This document shows, one piece after another, positions 1-8,552 of a stretch of 64,000 nt of DNA. The translations under genes were made by a program, and so were the position numbers. The stretch comes from JBELHR01 sp042091275 (GTDB lineage Bacteria; Bacteroidota; Bacteroidia; Flavobacteriales; Flavobacteriaceae). Location: contig JBELHR010000009.1 in the NCBI GenBank assembly GCA_042091275.1, forward strand, positions 1-64,000, written 5' to 3'. Positions within the stretch are counted from its first letter, which is position 1, and each line of letters begins with the position of its first letter. The notes beneath the pieces were generated by a model. That model ran no database searches. It saw only the letters and a program-made list of their open reading frames with translations, and had not been told where the DNA came from.

Positions 1-128
1 TTGGCGCAGTTGATTTAGAAAAAGCTGAATTAGCTGGTATAGGAGGATTAAATGCTTATTACGGCTTGCAAAAGACTGCTTATCATCCCTATGCTCGTTT
101 GAGCGAGGTTCCAGACTTTAAAAAATAA
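1..128 (+). CDS. C-terminal end of an unidentified protein (5' end outside window)
   Basis: The frame open from base 3 encodes about 41 residues ending LSEVPDFKK and stops at TAA 126-128. The visible tail is Gly/Ala/Tyr-rich (AGIGGLNAYYGLQKTAYHPY) and has no motif I recognise, so no function is given. A bidirectional terminator hairpin follows immediately and separates it from the convergent FAS1 lipoprotein gene. Confidence 0.6.
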   Translation, partial: GAVDLEKAELAGIGGLNAYYGLQKTAYHPYARLSEVPDFKK

Positions 129-156
129 AAGCCAGAGCGTTAAGCTCTGGCCTTTT
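127..156. terminator. Bidirectional intrinsic terminator
   Basis: An 8-bp perfect stem (131-138 with 144-151) around a GTTAA loop is flanked by an A-run on the left and TTTT at 153-156. It can end both the partial plus-strand gene and the minus-strand FAS1 gene. Confidence 0.8.
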
Positions 157-182
157 GACTAAAACAATAAATTGGAATTAAC

Positions 183-1583
183 CTATTCTCCCAAATTCGG
201 TAGTATAACTCTGTCAATAACGTGAATCACACCATTTACAGATTGCACATCAACTGTAATAATTACACTCTCTCTTCCGTTTTGGTCCACTAATTTTGCA
301 CCATCAGATAAGTCTGTAGTAATTATTCCTCCAAGTGTTGTAATCTCCATTGCATCTGTAAGCTGTTCTGCTAAGACATTTGCTCCAGAGACAACGTGAT
401 TTGTCAAGGTTGCACTAAGAGTTGCTTCAGCGATATCTCCTAAACCAGCTACATCTAATTCTTCCAAAAGTGCACCAAATGCTTCATTAGTTGGAGCGAA
501 AACTGTAAAAGGAGCTAATTCAGGGTCAGTAGAACTTAAGATTTCTACAAAATTTGTTTGTAAATCTTCTCTAGTTAAGGCAGCAACAAGAGTTTCAAAT
601 TCAGGATTAGACACAGCAAAATCAACAACCGTAGGTAAATCGATTACTTGATCCACTGCGTGAATAACACCATTTGAGGCAACAACATCAGCAAGTGCTA
701 CTGTACTTTTTCCATTTAAAACAACTCCCTGATCCACGTTGATGTATAAACTCAAATTATTTTCTGACATTGGCATTACAGCAGCTGTAGAAACATAAGA
801 ATTACTTAATTCATTAGAAAATACAGAAGCACCAGCTATTACGTGGTTAGACAAAATCGTATTTAGTTCATTCATATTTGGATTTTCAAAAGCTGAAAAT
901 GCGGAATTTAGAGGGGCAAATACAGTAAAGTCACCAGGTGTAGATAACAGATCAGTAAAAACAGTGTTACCATCTGTCGTTAATGCTCCTACTAAACTTG
1001 AAAAATTAGCATTGGCAGCAGCGTGATCTACTATTGTAGGCAAACCAATAACTGCATCAACCAAATGAATAACTCCGTTTGAAGCTTCTACATCAGCGGC
1101 AGTAACAGAAGATACTCCATTAAATTTTACTCCATCAGAGGTGTCAAAATATAAACTCATAGCTCTTCCTTCAGCACCTGCAGCAAGAGTGTTTGTGTAA
1201 CCGCTTCCACTAGAGATTAAATCGGAAGCCGCAACTTGACCGGAAATCACGTGGTTTAGAAGTACTTGAGTAAGTACGTCTGTCGGAACATCGCTAAGTC
1301 CTGAGAAATTATTATCTGACAAAAAAGCAGCAAAAGCTTCGTCAGAAGGAGCAAGTACTGTAAAAGGTCCTGTTCCACTCAATACAGTTGGTAAATCTCC
1401 ATCGGCAGCTTGCAGTGCAGCAACTAAAGAAGAAAGCTCAGGTGTAGCAATAGCCACATCTACGATAGTGGTTGGTAAAACTACAACTGGTGTAGTTTCG
1501 TTGTCATCTGAATCACAAGATTGAAACAAAAAGACAAAAACCAAAAGGGCAATAAATGTTAGTTTGTTAGGTAAGGTTTTCAT
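183..1583 (-). CDS. Lipoprotein with three fasciclin (FAS1) domains
   Basis: 466 residues. The N-terminus is a lipoprotein signal peptide with Cys23 in the lipobox (FQSC), followed by an acidic stretch (DSDDNE) and a short linker. Three FAS1 domains follow, starting near residues 40, 181 and 317. Each opens with T[IV]VD.A and closes with the family's conserved NGVIH..D.VI motif. FAS1 domains are cell-adhesion or matrix-binding modules, and the protein should be anchored to the outer membrane or surface. It is monocistronic, sharing a bidirectional terminator with the convergent upstream gene fragment. A near-consensus TATTTTCG element lies about 30 bases before the start. The ligand cannot be inferred. 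Confidence 0.9.
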   Translation of the reverse strand: MKTLPNKLTFIALLVFVFLFQSCDSDDNETTPVVVLPTTIVDVAIATPELSSLVAALQAADGDLPTVLSGTGPFTVLAPSDEAFAAFLSDNNFSGLSDVPTDVLTQVLLNHVISGQVAASDLISSGSGYTNTLAAGAEGRAMSLYFDTSDGVKFNGVSSVTAADVEASNGVIHLVDAVIGLPTIVDHAAANANFSSLVGALTTDGNTVFTDLLSTPGDFTVFAPLNSAFSAFENPNMNELNTILSNHVIAGASVFSNELSNSYVSTAAVMPMSENNLSLYINVDQGVVLNGKSTVALADVVASNGVIHAVDQVIDLPTVVDFAVSNPEFETLVAALTREDLQTNFVEILSSTDPELAPFTVFAPTNEAFGALLEELDVAGLGDIAEATLSATLTNHVVSGANVLAEQLTDAMEITTLGGIITTDLSDGAKLVDQNGRESVIITVDVQSVNGVIHVIDRVILPNLGE

Positions 1584-1696
1584 AAGATATAATTATTTGT
1601 TTTGTTTAACGAAAATATGAAATTGTTCAACATAAATATATATACCTAGGTAAATTTAATATAGTTTTAACATTTCTATGTGTCGACAAAACCCTC

Positions 1697-1704
1697 TATA
1701 TTTG
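1697..1704 (+). promoter_or_regulatory. Bacteroidota -7 element (TATATTTG) for the GNAT gene
   Basis: It matches TAnnTTTG exactly. The predicted transcript would start near 1710 and carry a leader with a small GTCGC/GCGAC hairpin (1727-1739) before the GTG start. No convincing -33 TTG is visible. Confidence 0.45.
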
Positions 1705-1761
1705 AGTAAGAATTTAAACCTAAGGAGTCGCAACGCGACCTAATAATAAAGACTACTTATC

Positions 1762-2295
1762 GTGATAAACATCTCGCAATCTCAAAAAAAAGACACAACT
1801 GCAATTAACCAAGTATTATATAAAGCCTTTGAAAACCACCCCTTCTCCGATCAAGGAGAACGGGAATTAGTATCTCGAATACAGAATTCTAAAAACTTTA
1901 AAGAAGAATTTTCTCTGGTTGCAAAAGATGAAGAAGACAATGTAGTAGGTTATATATTGCTAACTCCTCTAAAAATTGTTTCTGAAAAAGATAAACTTCA
2001 ATACACCGGTCTAGTAATGGCTCCTCTAGCGGTTTTACCCTCTCATCAAAACAAGGGAATAGGAACCGAGCTAGTCAAGGCAGCTCACGAGGCAGCACAA
2101 AATCTTAACTATCCATATATCCTTTTGTTAGGGCCAAATGAATTTTTCAATAAATTTAATTACGTAAGTTGTGTTTCACAAAATGTTGGTTTTCATTTCC
2201 ATGTACCTGAACAATACGCCCTTATCAAAGAATTAATCCCAAATACCCTTGAACAAATCAACGGTATGGTTCACTATCCGGAAGCCTTTTTTTAA
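1762..2295 (+). CDS. GNAT family N-acetyltransferase (YhbS-like)
   Basis: 177 residues with a GTG start. The core GNAT fold is visible: strand GYILLTPLKI, then the acetyl-CoA pyrophosphate-binding loop LPSHQNKGIGTELVKAA (Q/R-x-x-G-x-G/A type), then LLGPNEFFNKFNYV, the typical C-terminal FY.k.GF-like strand. The order and length match the COG3153 (YhbS) group, which acetylates small molecules or proteins. The substrate is not predictable. It stands alone between the FAS1 gene and the Omp85-like gene. The GTG is chosen because it follows the predicted promoter and no in-frame ATG lies near it. Confidence 0.8.
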   Translation: MINISQSQKKDTTAINQVLYKAFENHPFSDQGERELVSRIQNSKNFKEEFSLVAKDEEDNVVGYILLTPLKIVSEKDKLQYTGLVMAPLAVLPSHQNKGIGTELVKAAHEAAQNLNYPYILLLGPNEFFNKFNYVSCVSQNVGFHFHVPEQYALIKELIPNTLEQINGMVHYPEAFF

Positions 2296-2315
2296 GATAA
2301 TTGAAATAGTTGACG

Positions 2316-2323
2316 TATTTTTG
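2316..2323 (+). promoter_or_regulatory. -7 element (TATTTTTG) for the Omp85-like gene
   Basis: An exact TAnnTTTG match 16 bases before ATG 2340. Because it lies downstream of the alternative start at 2310, it supports 2340 as the true start. Confidence 0.5.
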
Positions 2324-2339
2324 CATTAAATACATTTTA

Positions 2340-3539
2340 ATGAGGAGATATTTTCAGTATATCATTATTTTAACACTTTTGTTGTCTTGTCATACATTGG
2401 CATCTCAAAATAATTCAAAGGTAGATAGCTTGACTAACCCTGGGCTTTTTAATATACAACCCCTCCCCTTTGTTGGTGTCAATCCTGCTTATGGTGTACT
2501 TTTTGGTCTTTCACTTGCATCGAGTTTTACCTTTCCCAGTAATGAGGAGACCAAAATTTCCAATGCGGTATTGACAAGTGATTATACCACTAAAAATCAG
2601 TTGATGTTTAATTTAAAGTCCAATGTCTTTACCCCTGGGAATAAATGGATTTTAAATGGAGATTGGCGGTTTTATATTTCTTCTCAGCCTACATATGGTC
2701 TAGGAATAGGGGATTCAAAGGATACTGAAAATAGTTTATTTGGTAGGGAGCAACCTATGGAGTTTGATTTGCTGAGATTTCACCAAACCGCTTCTCACAA
2801 CATTTATAAAAATCTTTTTATTGGTTTTGGGGTTTACTACGATCGCTATACAAATATATTTGATCAAGCTCTCAATTTAGACGAGGATCAACCCGTGTAT
2901 ACCTCCCATTACCTTTACAACACAGCAAAAGGATTTGACCTCCAAGATTACGAATCCATGGCCTTTGGTCTGAGTCTGATTCACGAATCCCGCGATATAC
3001 CGACTAATGCCTATTCAGGATGGTATGGTAATATTACCTATAAGTTTTATCCAGGAGGCCTCGGTAATACCTATAGCGCTGGCCTTTTAAACCTAGATTT
3101 TAGAGACTATATCAAATTGGATAGAAAACGCAATTCCATACTTGCACTTTGGTTTTTGGGATCCTTTACTACCTATGGCAAATTACCGTATATGAATTTG
3201 ATGGCTTTGGGTTGGGATCAAAAGGGTACATCGGGAAGGGGATACAAGCAAGGGAGATTTAGAGGAGAGAATTATATGTATACGGAGGCGGAATATCGAA
3301 TTCCGGTCAAGATTGACAAACAGCATCCAGATCGTTATGGGTTTGTGGCCTTTGTCAACCTTTCGACTGCCTCATCTAGTATCGATCAAATCCCATTATT
3401 TGAAAAGTTTGCACCAGGATATGGGGCAGGCTTTAGAATAATGTTAAAAAAATTGACACGCTCCAATATTACAATAGATTACGGTCGAGGTTCTGACGGT
3501 ACAGGAAATGTTTATATCAACTTCTACGAAAACTTTTAA
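2340..3539 (+). CDS. BamA/TamA (Omp85 surface antigen)-type outer membrane beta-barrel
   Basis: About 399 residues from ATG 2340. The signal peptide ends near TLASQ; an LLSC motif means a lipoprotein signal cannot be excluded. No POTRA domains are present. The whole mature chain looks like the C-terminal barrel of the surface-antigen family: amphipathic strands, a GRGYKQGRFRG segment in the place of the VRGF/Y loop-6 motif, and a final strand ending in Phe (YINFYENF). Omp85 barrels insert or translocate outer membrane proteins or lipids, but a POTRA-less version in Flavobacteriia has no assigned substrate. Its 3' end overlaps the convergent FUSC gene by 23 bases. Confidence 0.8.
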   Translation: MRRYFQYIIILTLLLSCHTLASQNNSKVDSLTNPGLFNIQPLPFVGVNPAYGVLFGLSLASSFTFPSNEETKISNAVLTSDYTTKNQLMFNLKSNVFTPGNKWILNGDWRFYISSQPTYGLGIGDSKDTENSLFGREQPMEFDLLRFHQTASHNIYKNLFIGFGVYYDRYTNIFDQALNLDEDQPVYTSHYLYNTAKGFDLQDYESMAFGLSLIHESRDIPTNAYSGWYGNITYKFYPGGLGNTYSAGLLNLDFRDYIKLDRKRNSILALWFLGSFTTYGKLPYMNLMALGWDQKGTSGRGYKQGRFRGENYMYTEAEYRIPVKIDKQHPDRYGFVAFVNLSTASSSIDQIPLFEKFAPGYGAGFRIMLKKLTRSNITIDYGRGSDGTGNVYINFYENF

Positions 3540-4817
3540 AACTACTTTGAGATTTTAGTTTTAGACTTCTTGCTGAGAGAAGTACCACATGAGAAAATAG
3601 TACAATCAAAATAGCGATACTGGTATCTGAAAAACGCTCGAGTAAAATACTATTGTCCAAAACAAAGTTTATTTTAATCGAAGATAAAACCATATAGGTG
3701 ATAAAAATAACAGCGACAAAGTAATTGTCCCGAATACTCAAGAAAATAAAAAAGGCACTTATAAAGATGAGCAAATAAAGCCAATATATCGCTAAGTTCA
3801 TCTCTGCAATTGGAAAATAGAGTATCAAACCTATTACAGTACCCGAAAATCTCTTCAAAATACGAGGAATTCCCGCAGAAATCTTTTGAGACGGATTGTG
3901 AAGTAAAACTACAGTCATCATAATCCAATNNNNNNNNNNNNNNNNNNNNNNNNNNNNNNNNNNNNNNNNNNNNNNNNNNNNNNNNNNNNNNNNNNNNNNN
4001 NNNNNNNNNNNNNNNNNNNNNNNNNNNNNGCAGAAATCTTTTGAGACGGATTGTGAAGTAAAACTACAGTCATCATAATCCAATATCCGTTGTTTAGTTT
4101 TAAATAAAAACCAATCAAAAACGCAATAATCATAGAAATTGCCAGTCGATAGGGATGGCTCCAAATGGTTATCCTATCGCTATTCAAATCTAGTTTCCTC
4201 CTCAGTAATGCAGTTTCGCGATTTGCAAAAAAACTGGTCTTACCGTATTTAGAATTTGTGGAATCCACAAAAAATAAGTTAGCGCGATCTTCCTTATTTT
4301 CTCTTGTAAAAAAAAGATAGGTCAAATATCCAAAATATAAGGTCACAATATACCACACAGAACCCAAGACCAAACCAAATACGAAAGAATCGATATTATA
4401 AAGGTTCAATTCCAGAGGTAAAAAGAAACAAAAACCCAATAAAATTACAGTAAAGTGAAGGTTTTTCTCTGGAAACCTAAAACTAAAATTAAAGGTAATT
4501 CGAACCAAGAGAACGATAAAAAGCAGGATCCAAAATAGATGATCTCCTATAAATATTATACTAATACCCGTAATTAACAAACCGAGAGAGTTCACTAGTA
4601 GCATTTTTACTCTAGTCACTAAATTGGTCGACATATCCGAAACTCCGAGTAAAACAGTGGTTATATATAAGGAGAAGGAAGTGATAAAATTAAAATCAAA
4701 TGTCTTTGCAAAAACGATAGCAGAGGTAATAGCTATGGCCAATCTAATAGATCGAATCAAGTAAAATTTATTCCGTAGATTGGGAATATTGAAAAGTGAT
4801 ATTAATCGGTTTTTCAC
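3517..4817 (-). CDS. FUSC-family inner membrane protein, split only by an assembly gap
   Basis: An integral membrane protein with two sets of hydrophobic helices separated by a cytoplasmic stretch near residues 170-220. The second half has the FUSC-type sequence WIMMTVVLLHNPSQKIS followed by IPRILKRFSGTVIG, like YccS/YhfK and aromatic-acid exporters. The 100-N gap splits it into two apparent frames. The 55 bases before the gap (3875-3929) and after it (4030-4084) are identical, so the contigs overlap. Removing 155 bases leaves 1146 bases, exactly 382 codons, and one continuous 381-residue protein. It is therefore an intact gene. The transported substrate is unknown. It is divergent from the CLC gene and ends inside the convergent Omp85-like gene. 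Confidence 0.85.
3930..4029. other. Assembly gap (100 N), spurious
   Basis: Both flanks carry the same 55-base sequence (3875-3929 and 4030-4084), as when two contigs overlapping by one k-mer are scaffolded without merging. The true gap length should be -55. Confidence 0.9.
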
Positions 4818-4893
4818 AGCTGAATTTACAGGATTGATTCGAGGACAAATTTAAGAATATAATAGGACATTATAGCCTTTGTCATTTTTTTCC

Positions 4894-4901
4894 TAATTTT
4901 G
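4894..4901 (+). promoter_or_regulatory. -7 element (TAATTTTG) for the CLC gene
   Basis: An exact TAnnTTTG match 26 bases before ATG 4928. No fluoride-riboswitch-like sequence is visible in the short leader. Confidence 0.45.
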
Positions 4902-4927
4902 AAATACCATATGCGACAGCCTTATTT

Positions 4928-6250
4928 ATGACTAAATCTTTTTTAGAAAACTTTTCAGAAAAAATAAGGAATTTTGCCCTCCTTTCATTCGCTATTAAAT
5001 GGCTTTTTATAAGCACTCTAGTAGGACTATTAGCTGGATCTGCATCGGCTTGGCTATTGATCAGTCTAGAGTGGGCTACTCAATATAGAACAGACAACAT
5101 AAGTATTGTTTGGGGACTGCCTTTGGGAGGTTTAATTATCGGGCTTGGATATTATTACTTAGGGGACAAAACAGTAAAAGGTAATAACCTACTTCTGGAA
5201 GAATTTCACAAACCAAAGGAAGTAATTCCCTTTAAAATGGCGCCTCTTGTATTTATTGGAACGCTTATAACACATTTATTTGGAGGTTCTGCCGGACGAG
5301 AAGGAACTGCTGTTCAGGTTGGAGCAGCAATCGCAGATCAATTTACAGGTCTATTCAAACTAAGTCCAAAAGACCGTAAAATTTTGATTACCATAGGAAT
5401 TAGTGCTGGATTTGCTTCCGTTTTCGGAACTCCTTTGGCAGGAGCTGTTTTTGGTTTAGAGGTACTTATTTTAGGAAGAATTCGTTATGAGTCTATTTTT
5501 CCCGCATTTGTTGCTGCTGTAGTTGCCAATTGGGGAACGGATCTTTGGGGTGTCCCTCACACAGACTATCATTTCGATGTGAGTATAATCCCAGAAATGG
5601 ATCTTGTAAATATGAGTTTTGCACTTCTAGTTGGTCTATTATCCGGACTAACGGCTATCCTATTTTCAAAATCCACTCACCTATTCACGAATCTGTCAAA
5701 GAAGATAAGTTATGCTCCTATTAGGCCTGTAATCGGAGGTTTGATTCTAGCTGCTGTCTTTTACTTTATGCAATCCTCAAGATATATGGGACTGGGGATT
5801 GAAGTTATTGAGTCGGCCTTTTACGATTCTGGGCACCCTTATGACTTTTTACTCAAAATACTTTTTACGGCCTTTACTATAGGAATGGGATTCAAGGGTG
5901 GCGAAGTAACTCCTCTATTTTTTATTGGAGCCACTTTGGGGAATGCTTTGGTTTGGTTTATTCCTCTTCCAATGCCCGTTTTGGCTGGTATGGGCTTTGT
6001 CGCTGTATTTTCGGGTGCTACCAATACCCCAATTGCTTGCACCCTAATGGGAATAGAGTTATTTGGAGCAGATATGGCACCCTATCTCGGTATTGCTTGT
6101 GTCACTGCCTATTTGTTTTCGGGGCACACTGGAATTTACACGTCTCAGATAATAGGAAGTCCGAAACATCTAAAATTAAGCGCTCATAAATCAAAAACAA
6201 TAGAAGAAATCGCAAAGAGTTCACCACCTAAATCCTCAGATAAAATATAA
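4928..6250 (+). CDS. CLC-family anion transporter, with CLC-F (fluoride/proton antiporter)-like motifs
   Basis: 440 residues with about ten or more hydrophobic segments. The selectivity regions are recognisable. GGSAGREGTAVQVG contains the gating Glu in GREGT rather than the GKEGP of chloride CLCs. KGNNLLLEEF lies where E. coli ClcA has GSGIPEIE, so the chloride-coordinating Ser is absent. FGTPLAGAVFGLE and GGEVTPLFFIGA follow. GREGT together with GNNL is what I associate with the CLC-F clade that exports fluoride, so this is the favoured assignment; a generic chloride channel is the alternative. The next gene starts 3 bases downstream, suggesting co-transcription. It is divergent from the FUSC gene. 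Confidence 0.8.
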   Translation: MTKSFLENFSEKIRNFALLSFAIKWLFISTLVGLLAGSASAWLLISLEWATQYRTDNISIVWGLPLGGLIIGLGYYYLGDKTVKGNNLLLEEFHKPKEVIPFKMAPLVFIGTLITHLFGGSAGREGTAVQVGAAIADQFTGLFKLSPKDRKILITIGISAGFASVFGTPLAGAVFGLEVLILGRIRYESIFPAFVAAVVANWGTDLWGVPHTDYHFDVSIIPEMDLVNMSFALLVGLLSGLTAILFSKSTHLFTNLSKKISYAPIRPVIGGLILAAVFYFMQSSRYMGLGIEVIESAFYDSGHPYDFLLKILFTAFTIGMGFKGGEVTPLFFIGATLGNALVWFIPLPMPVLAGMGFVAVFSGATNTPIACTLMGIELFGADMAPYLGIACVTAYLFSGHTGIYTSQIIGSPKHLKLSAHKSKTIEEIAKSSPPKSSDKI

Positions 6251-6253
6251 ACT

Positions 6254-6910
6254 ATGAAGCGTATAATATTCTCCTTATTCGTTATGTCTTTTACCTTTAT
6301 ATCTTGCGAAAAAAGCGAGCAAGTTATTTTTGAAAAAAATAAAGAAATCCGAGAAGTAAAGGCTATCAATAGAGAATTGAAGGAGCGAAATCTCCAACTG
6401 ATGAAGGAATATATTTTACTCGATAGTCTAAAAAATGAATTAGTAAAGATCCAAGAGCTGAATAAAAATTTAGAACGAAACAGTGCAGAATTTAGTGAAC
6501 TGCGACAAGAACTGCGTATGATGCTGCGTTTCAATAACCAAAAGTCCTCAGAAACTGGATTGGAAATGAACGAAGATTTCCAATTGTTCTTCGATAAATT
6601 CATGCAAGACAGTACTTTTCAATTGAGTCGAATCGATTTTCCCCTGACCTATATTGTGGAAGAATTTGACAATAAATTGGAATTGGATACACTCCTACTA
6701 GAAAAGGAGGATTGGGAATACCAAACCTTTTACCTCTATATAGCAAAAGAGCGCTCTCAAATCTATGACAATTTCCAAGGCCAGCTCCGCGCAAATAATC
6801 AAAGAATGGTGCACTGGTTCACTACAGGTGAGAAAAAATCCTCAGCCAATTACTACTTTAAGGGAAACGACGGGATTTGGATGCTCGAGAAAATTGAAAA
6901 ATTTGACTAG
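6254..6910 (+). CDS. Coiled-coil lipoprotein of unknown function
   Basis: 218 residues. The N-terminal lipoprotein signal has lipobox FISC (Cys18). It is followed by a heptad-rich charged region of about 80 residues (FEKNKEIREVKAINRELKER and on) that should form a coiled coil, then a globular C-terminal part rich in aromatic residues. I do not recognise the family. It begins 3 bases after the CLC gene, so the two are probably one transcript. The stop codon TAG sits in a CTAG palindrome that also supplies the stop codon of the convergent bshC gene. Confidence 0.75.
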   Translation: MKRIIFSLFVMSFTFISCEKSEQVIFEKNKEIREVKAINRELKERNLQLMKEYILLDSLKNELVKIQELNKNLERNSAEFSELRQELRMMLRFNNQKSSETGLEMNEDFQLFFDKFMQDSTFQLSRIDFPLTYIVEEFDNKLELDTLLLEKEDWEYQTFYLYIAKERSQIYDNFQGQLRANNQRMVHWFTTGEKKSSANYYFKGNDGIWMLEKIEKFD

Positions 6911-8505
6911 AAATCAAATTCTAAAACCAGGAATTCCATGGCCAAAGGAGACATATGTTCCAAAATGGCAGTTTTAAAGTCCTCTCCATATTTTTCGTAA
7001 TAAAGAGCAAAGTTTCTCTTGCGCTCCTCTAAAGTTCCTTGTGGAAACAACTCTTCTTGCAAGTGCTCTAAACGAGTAAGACGTTCATAGAGCCTCTTTT
7101 TCTCCGCTTTTAAGAGTCTTTTTTCCAAATTCTCTAAACCTTTAATCTGCTTTCTTTCTTGAGCAGCCACAGCTCCTACAAAAGAGGCGTCCGTTTGTTT
7201 AGCCAACGTATAGAGGGATTCAAATTGCGCTTTTAAAAAGTCTTTTTTCTCCGTAAAATCAATAGAATGCTCGCTGTATTCTCTTACCATTTTATCTATC
7301 AAAGAACTGCGCTTTAAAAACAAATCCTCCAAAGATACACCTAGTTTCTTCGCTTTTTCTAATTGCTTTTTTTGACTGATCAAGAGAGAGTTCCGCAATA
7401 ATAAAATAGGAAATGTGGTGTTGTACTCGGCAAACATAGCTTTTAGCTCAAACCAATACGCAATCTCACCACCTCCGCCGATATAGCAAAGGTTAGGTAA
7501 AACTATTTCTTGATAAAGTGGTCTCAGTATGACATTGGGACTAAATCGTTCGGGGTGATCTGCGAGTTCCTGTTTTATCTCTGCTTCGGTAAAAACCATA
7601 TCGCTATCCACCACGTGGAATTTATCAGCGACTCGTTCTATTCTCGACCTCTTTTCACCCAAGTAAAAGAGATTTATTTCACGGGGATTTACCTGAATAT
7701 TATAGTCTTTGGATAGTGCCGTATTCGTGCTTGTAACAGCCTTAAAACCAGTTTGATCCAACAAATCGGACTCCATAACAGGGCTAAAGTCTTTTTTTAA
7801 GGTCTTGTCGTCTCCATCGATAATCACCAAGCCTAGATCCGAGAAAAGTGCATTTACCAAAAAACGCATGGCCTGGGCTAGATTATCGTGTTCCAAATAA
7901 GTTTTGCTAAAGAGGTCTAACAGGTATTCCGCCTTGTCGCTATCTCCTAATAACTCTCGAAACGATTCCAATACCACTTCCATATCGCTCAGATCAAGAT
8001 GTCCCACAGCAGGGCCTGTTTCCTGATTCCATTGCAATTTGTGTCCTTTAAAATTAAAAAATCTGATTTCGTCCAAATCGTGATCCTCACTGGCCATCCA
8101 ATAAACGGGAACGAAATTATATTCTGGATAAGATCTCTTAAGCTCTTCGCAAAGTTTTACGGCATTGATAATTTTATACCAAAAATATAAAGGTCCAGTA
8201 AAAATATTGAGCTGATGTCCCGTGGTGATACAAAAGGTATTCTCTTGTCTCAAGGATTTTAAATTCTCTCGTACCTCTTTACTTGTATCTACTTTTTTGT
8301 ATTGCTCCTCGAGAGCATTTGATAGACTTTGACGCTGAGCAAGACTGTAATTTGCCCCCTTCTCAGAAATTTGTTCTTTAAAACTCTCCAAGTTTGGAAA
8401 GCGATTATAATAAGTGCTTAATTCTGGCTTTTTAGCGACATAATCTTTTATTATTGCCGAAAAATAGTCGGTTTTAGCTATAGGAACTCTAAGGGCATTG
8501 CTCAT
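6907..8505 (-). CDS. bshC: Bacillithiol biosynthesis cysteine-adding enzyme BshC
   Basis: 532 residues, the usual BshC length. BshC adds cysteine to glucosamine-malate in the last step of bacillithiol synthesis. Diagnostic segments are the N-terminal RVPIAKTDYFSAIIKDY, the nucleotide-binding-like TTGHQLNIFTGPLYFWYKI, VYWMASEDHDLDEI with its acidic cluster, and LPNLCYIGGGGEIAYWFELK. A charged coiled-coil insertion follows (about residues 400-480). The gene lies 47 bases downstream of ftsY on the same strand and may be partly co-transcribed; a small TTAGGC/GCCTAA palindrome (8524-8536) sits in the spacer. The stop overlaps that of the convergent lipoprotein gene. Confidence 0.95.
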   Translation of the reverse strand: MSNALRVPIAKTDYFSAIIKDYVAKKPELSTYYNRFPNLESFKEQISEKGANYSLAQRQSLSNALEEQYKKVDTSKEVRENLKSLRQENTFCITTGHQLNIFTGPLYFWYKIINAVKLCEELKRSYPEYNFVPVYWMASEDHDLDEIRFFNFKGHKLQWNQETGPAVGHLDLSDMEVVLESFRELLGDSDKAEYLLDLFSKTYLEHDNLAQAMRFLVNALFSDLGLVIIDGDDKTLKKDFSPVMESDLLDQTGFKAVTSTNTALSKDYNIQVNPREINLFYLGEKRSRIERVADKFHVVDSDMVFTEAEIKQELADHPERFSPNVILRPLYQEIVLPNLCYIGGGGEIAYWFELKAMFAEYNTTFPILLLRNSLLISQKKQLEKAKKLGVSLEDLFLKRSSLIDKMVREYSEHSIDFTEKKDFLKAQFESLYTLAKQTDASFVGAVAAQERKQIKGLENLEKRLLKAEKKRLYERLTRLEHLQEELFPQGTLEERKRNFALYYEKYGEDFKTAILEHMSPLAMEFLVLEFDF

Positions 8506-8552
8506 TAAAAATAATCTTCTTTATTAGGCTGCCTAAAGATACTATTTTAGAA

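Noticed and set aside
3674..4164. Two separate overlapping membrane genes around the N gap
   Set aside because: They are halves of one FUSC gene; the frame break comes from the false gap with duplicated 55-bp flanks.
4818..4927. Fluoride riboswitch upstream of the CLC-F-like gene
   Set aside because: The 110-base spacer has none of the conserved GGNGATGG...CTGATG-type segments and is too short for a leader after the predicted promoter.
8524..8536. Regulatory palindrome TTAGGC-T-GCCTAA between ftsY and bshC
   Set aside because: It is short and single, with no promoter match beside it; chance cannot be excluded.
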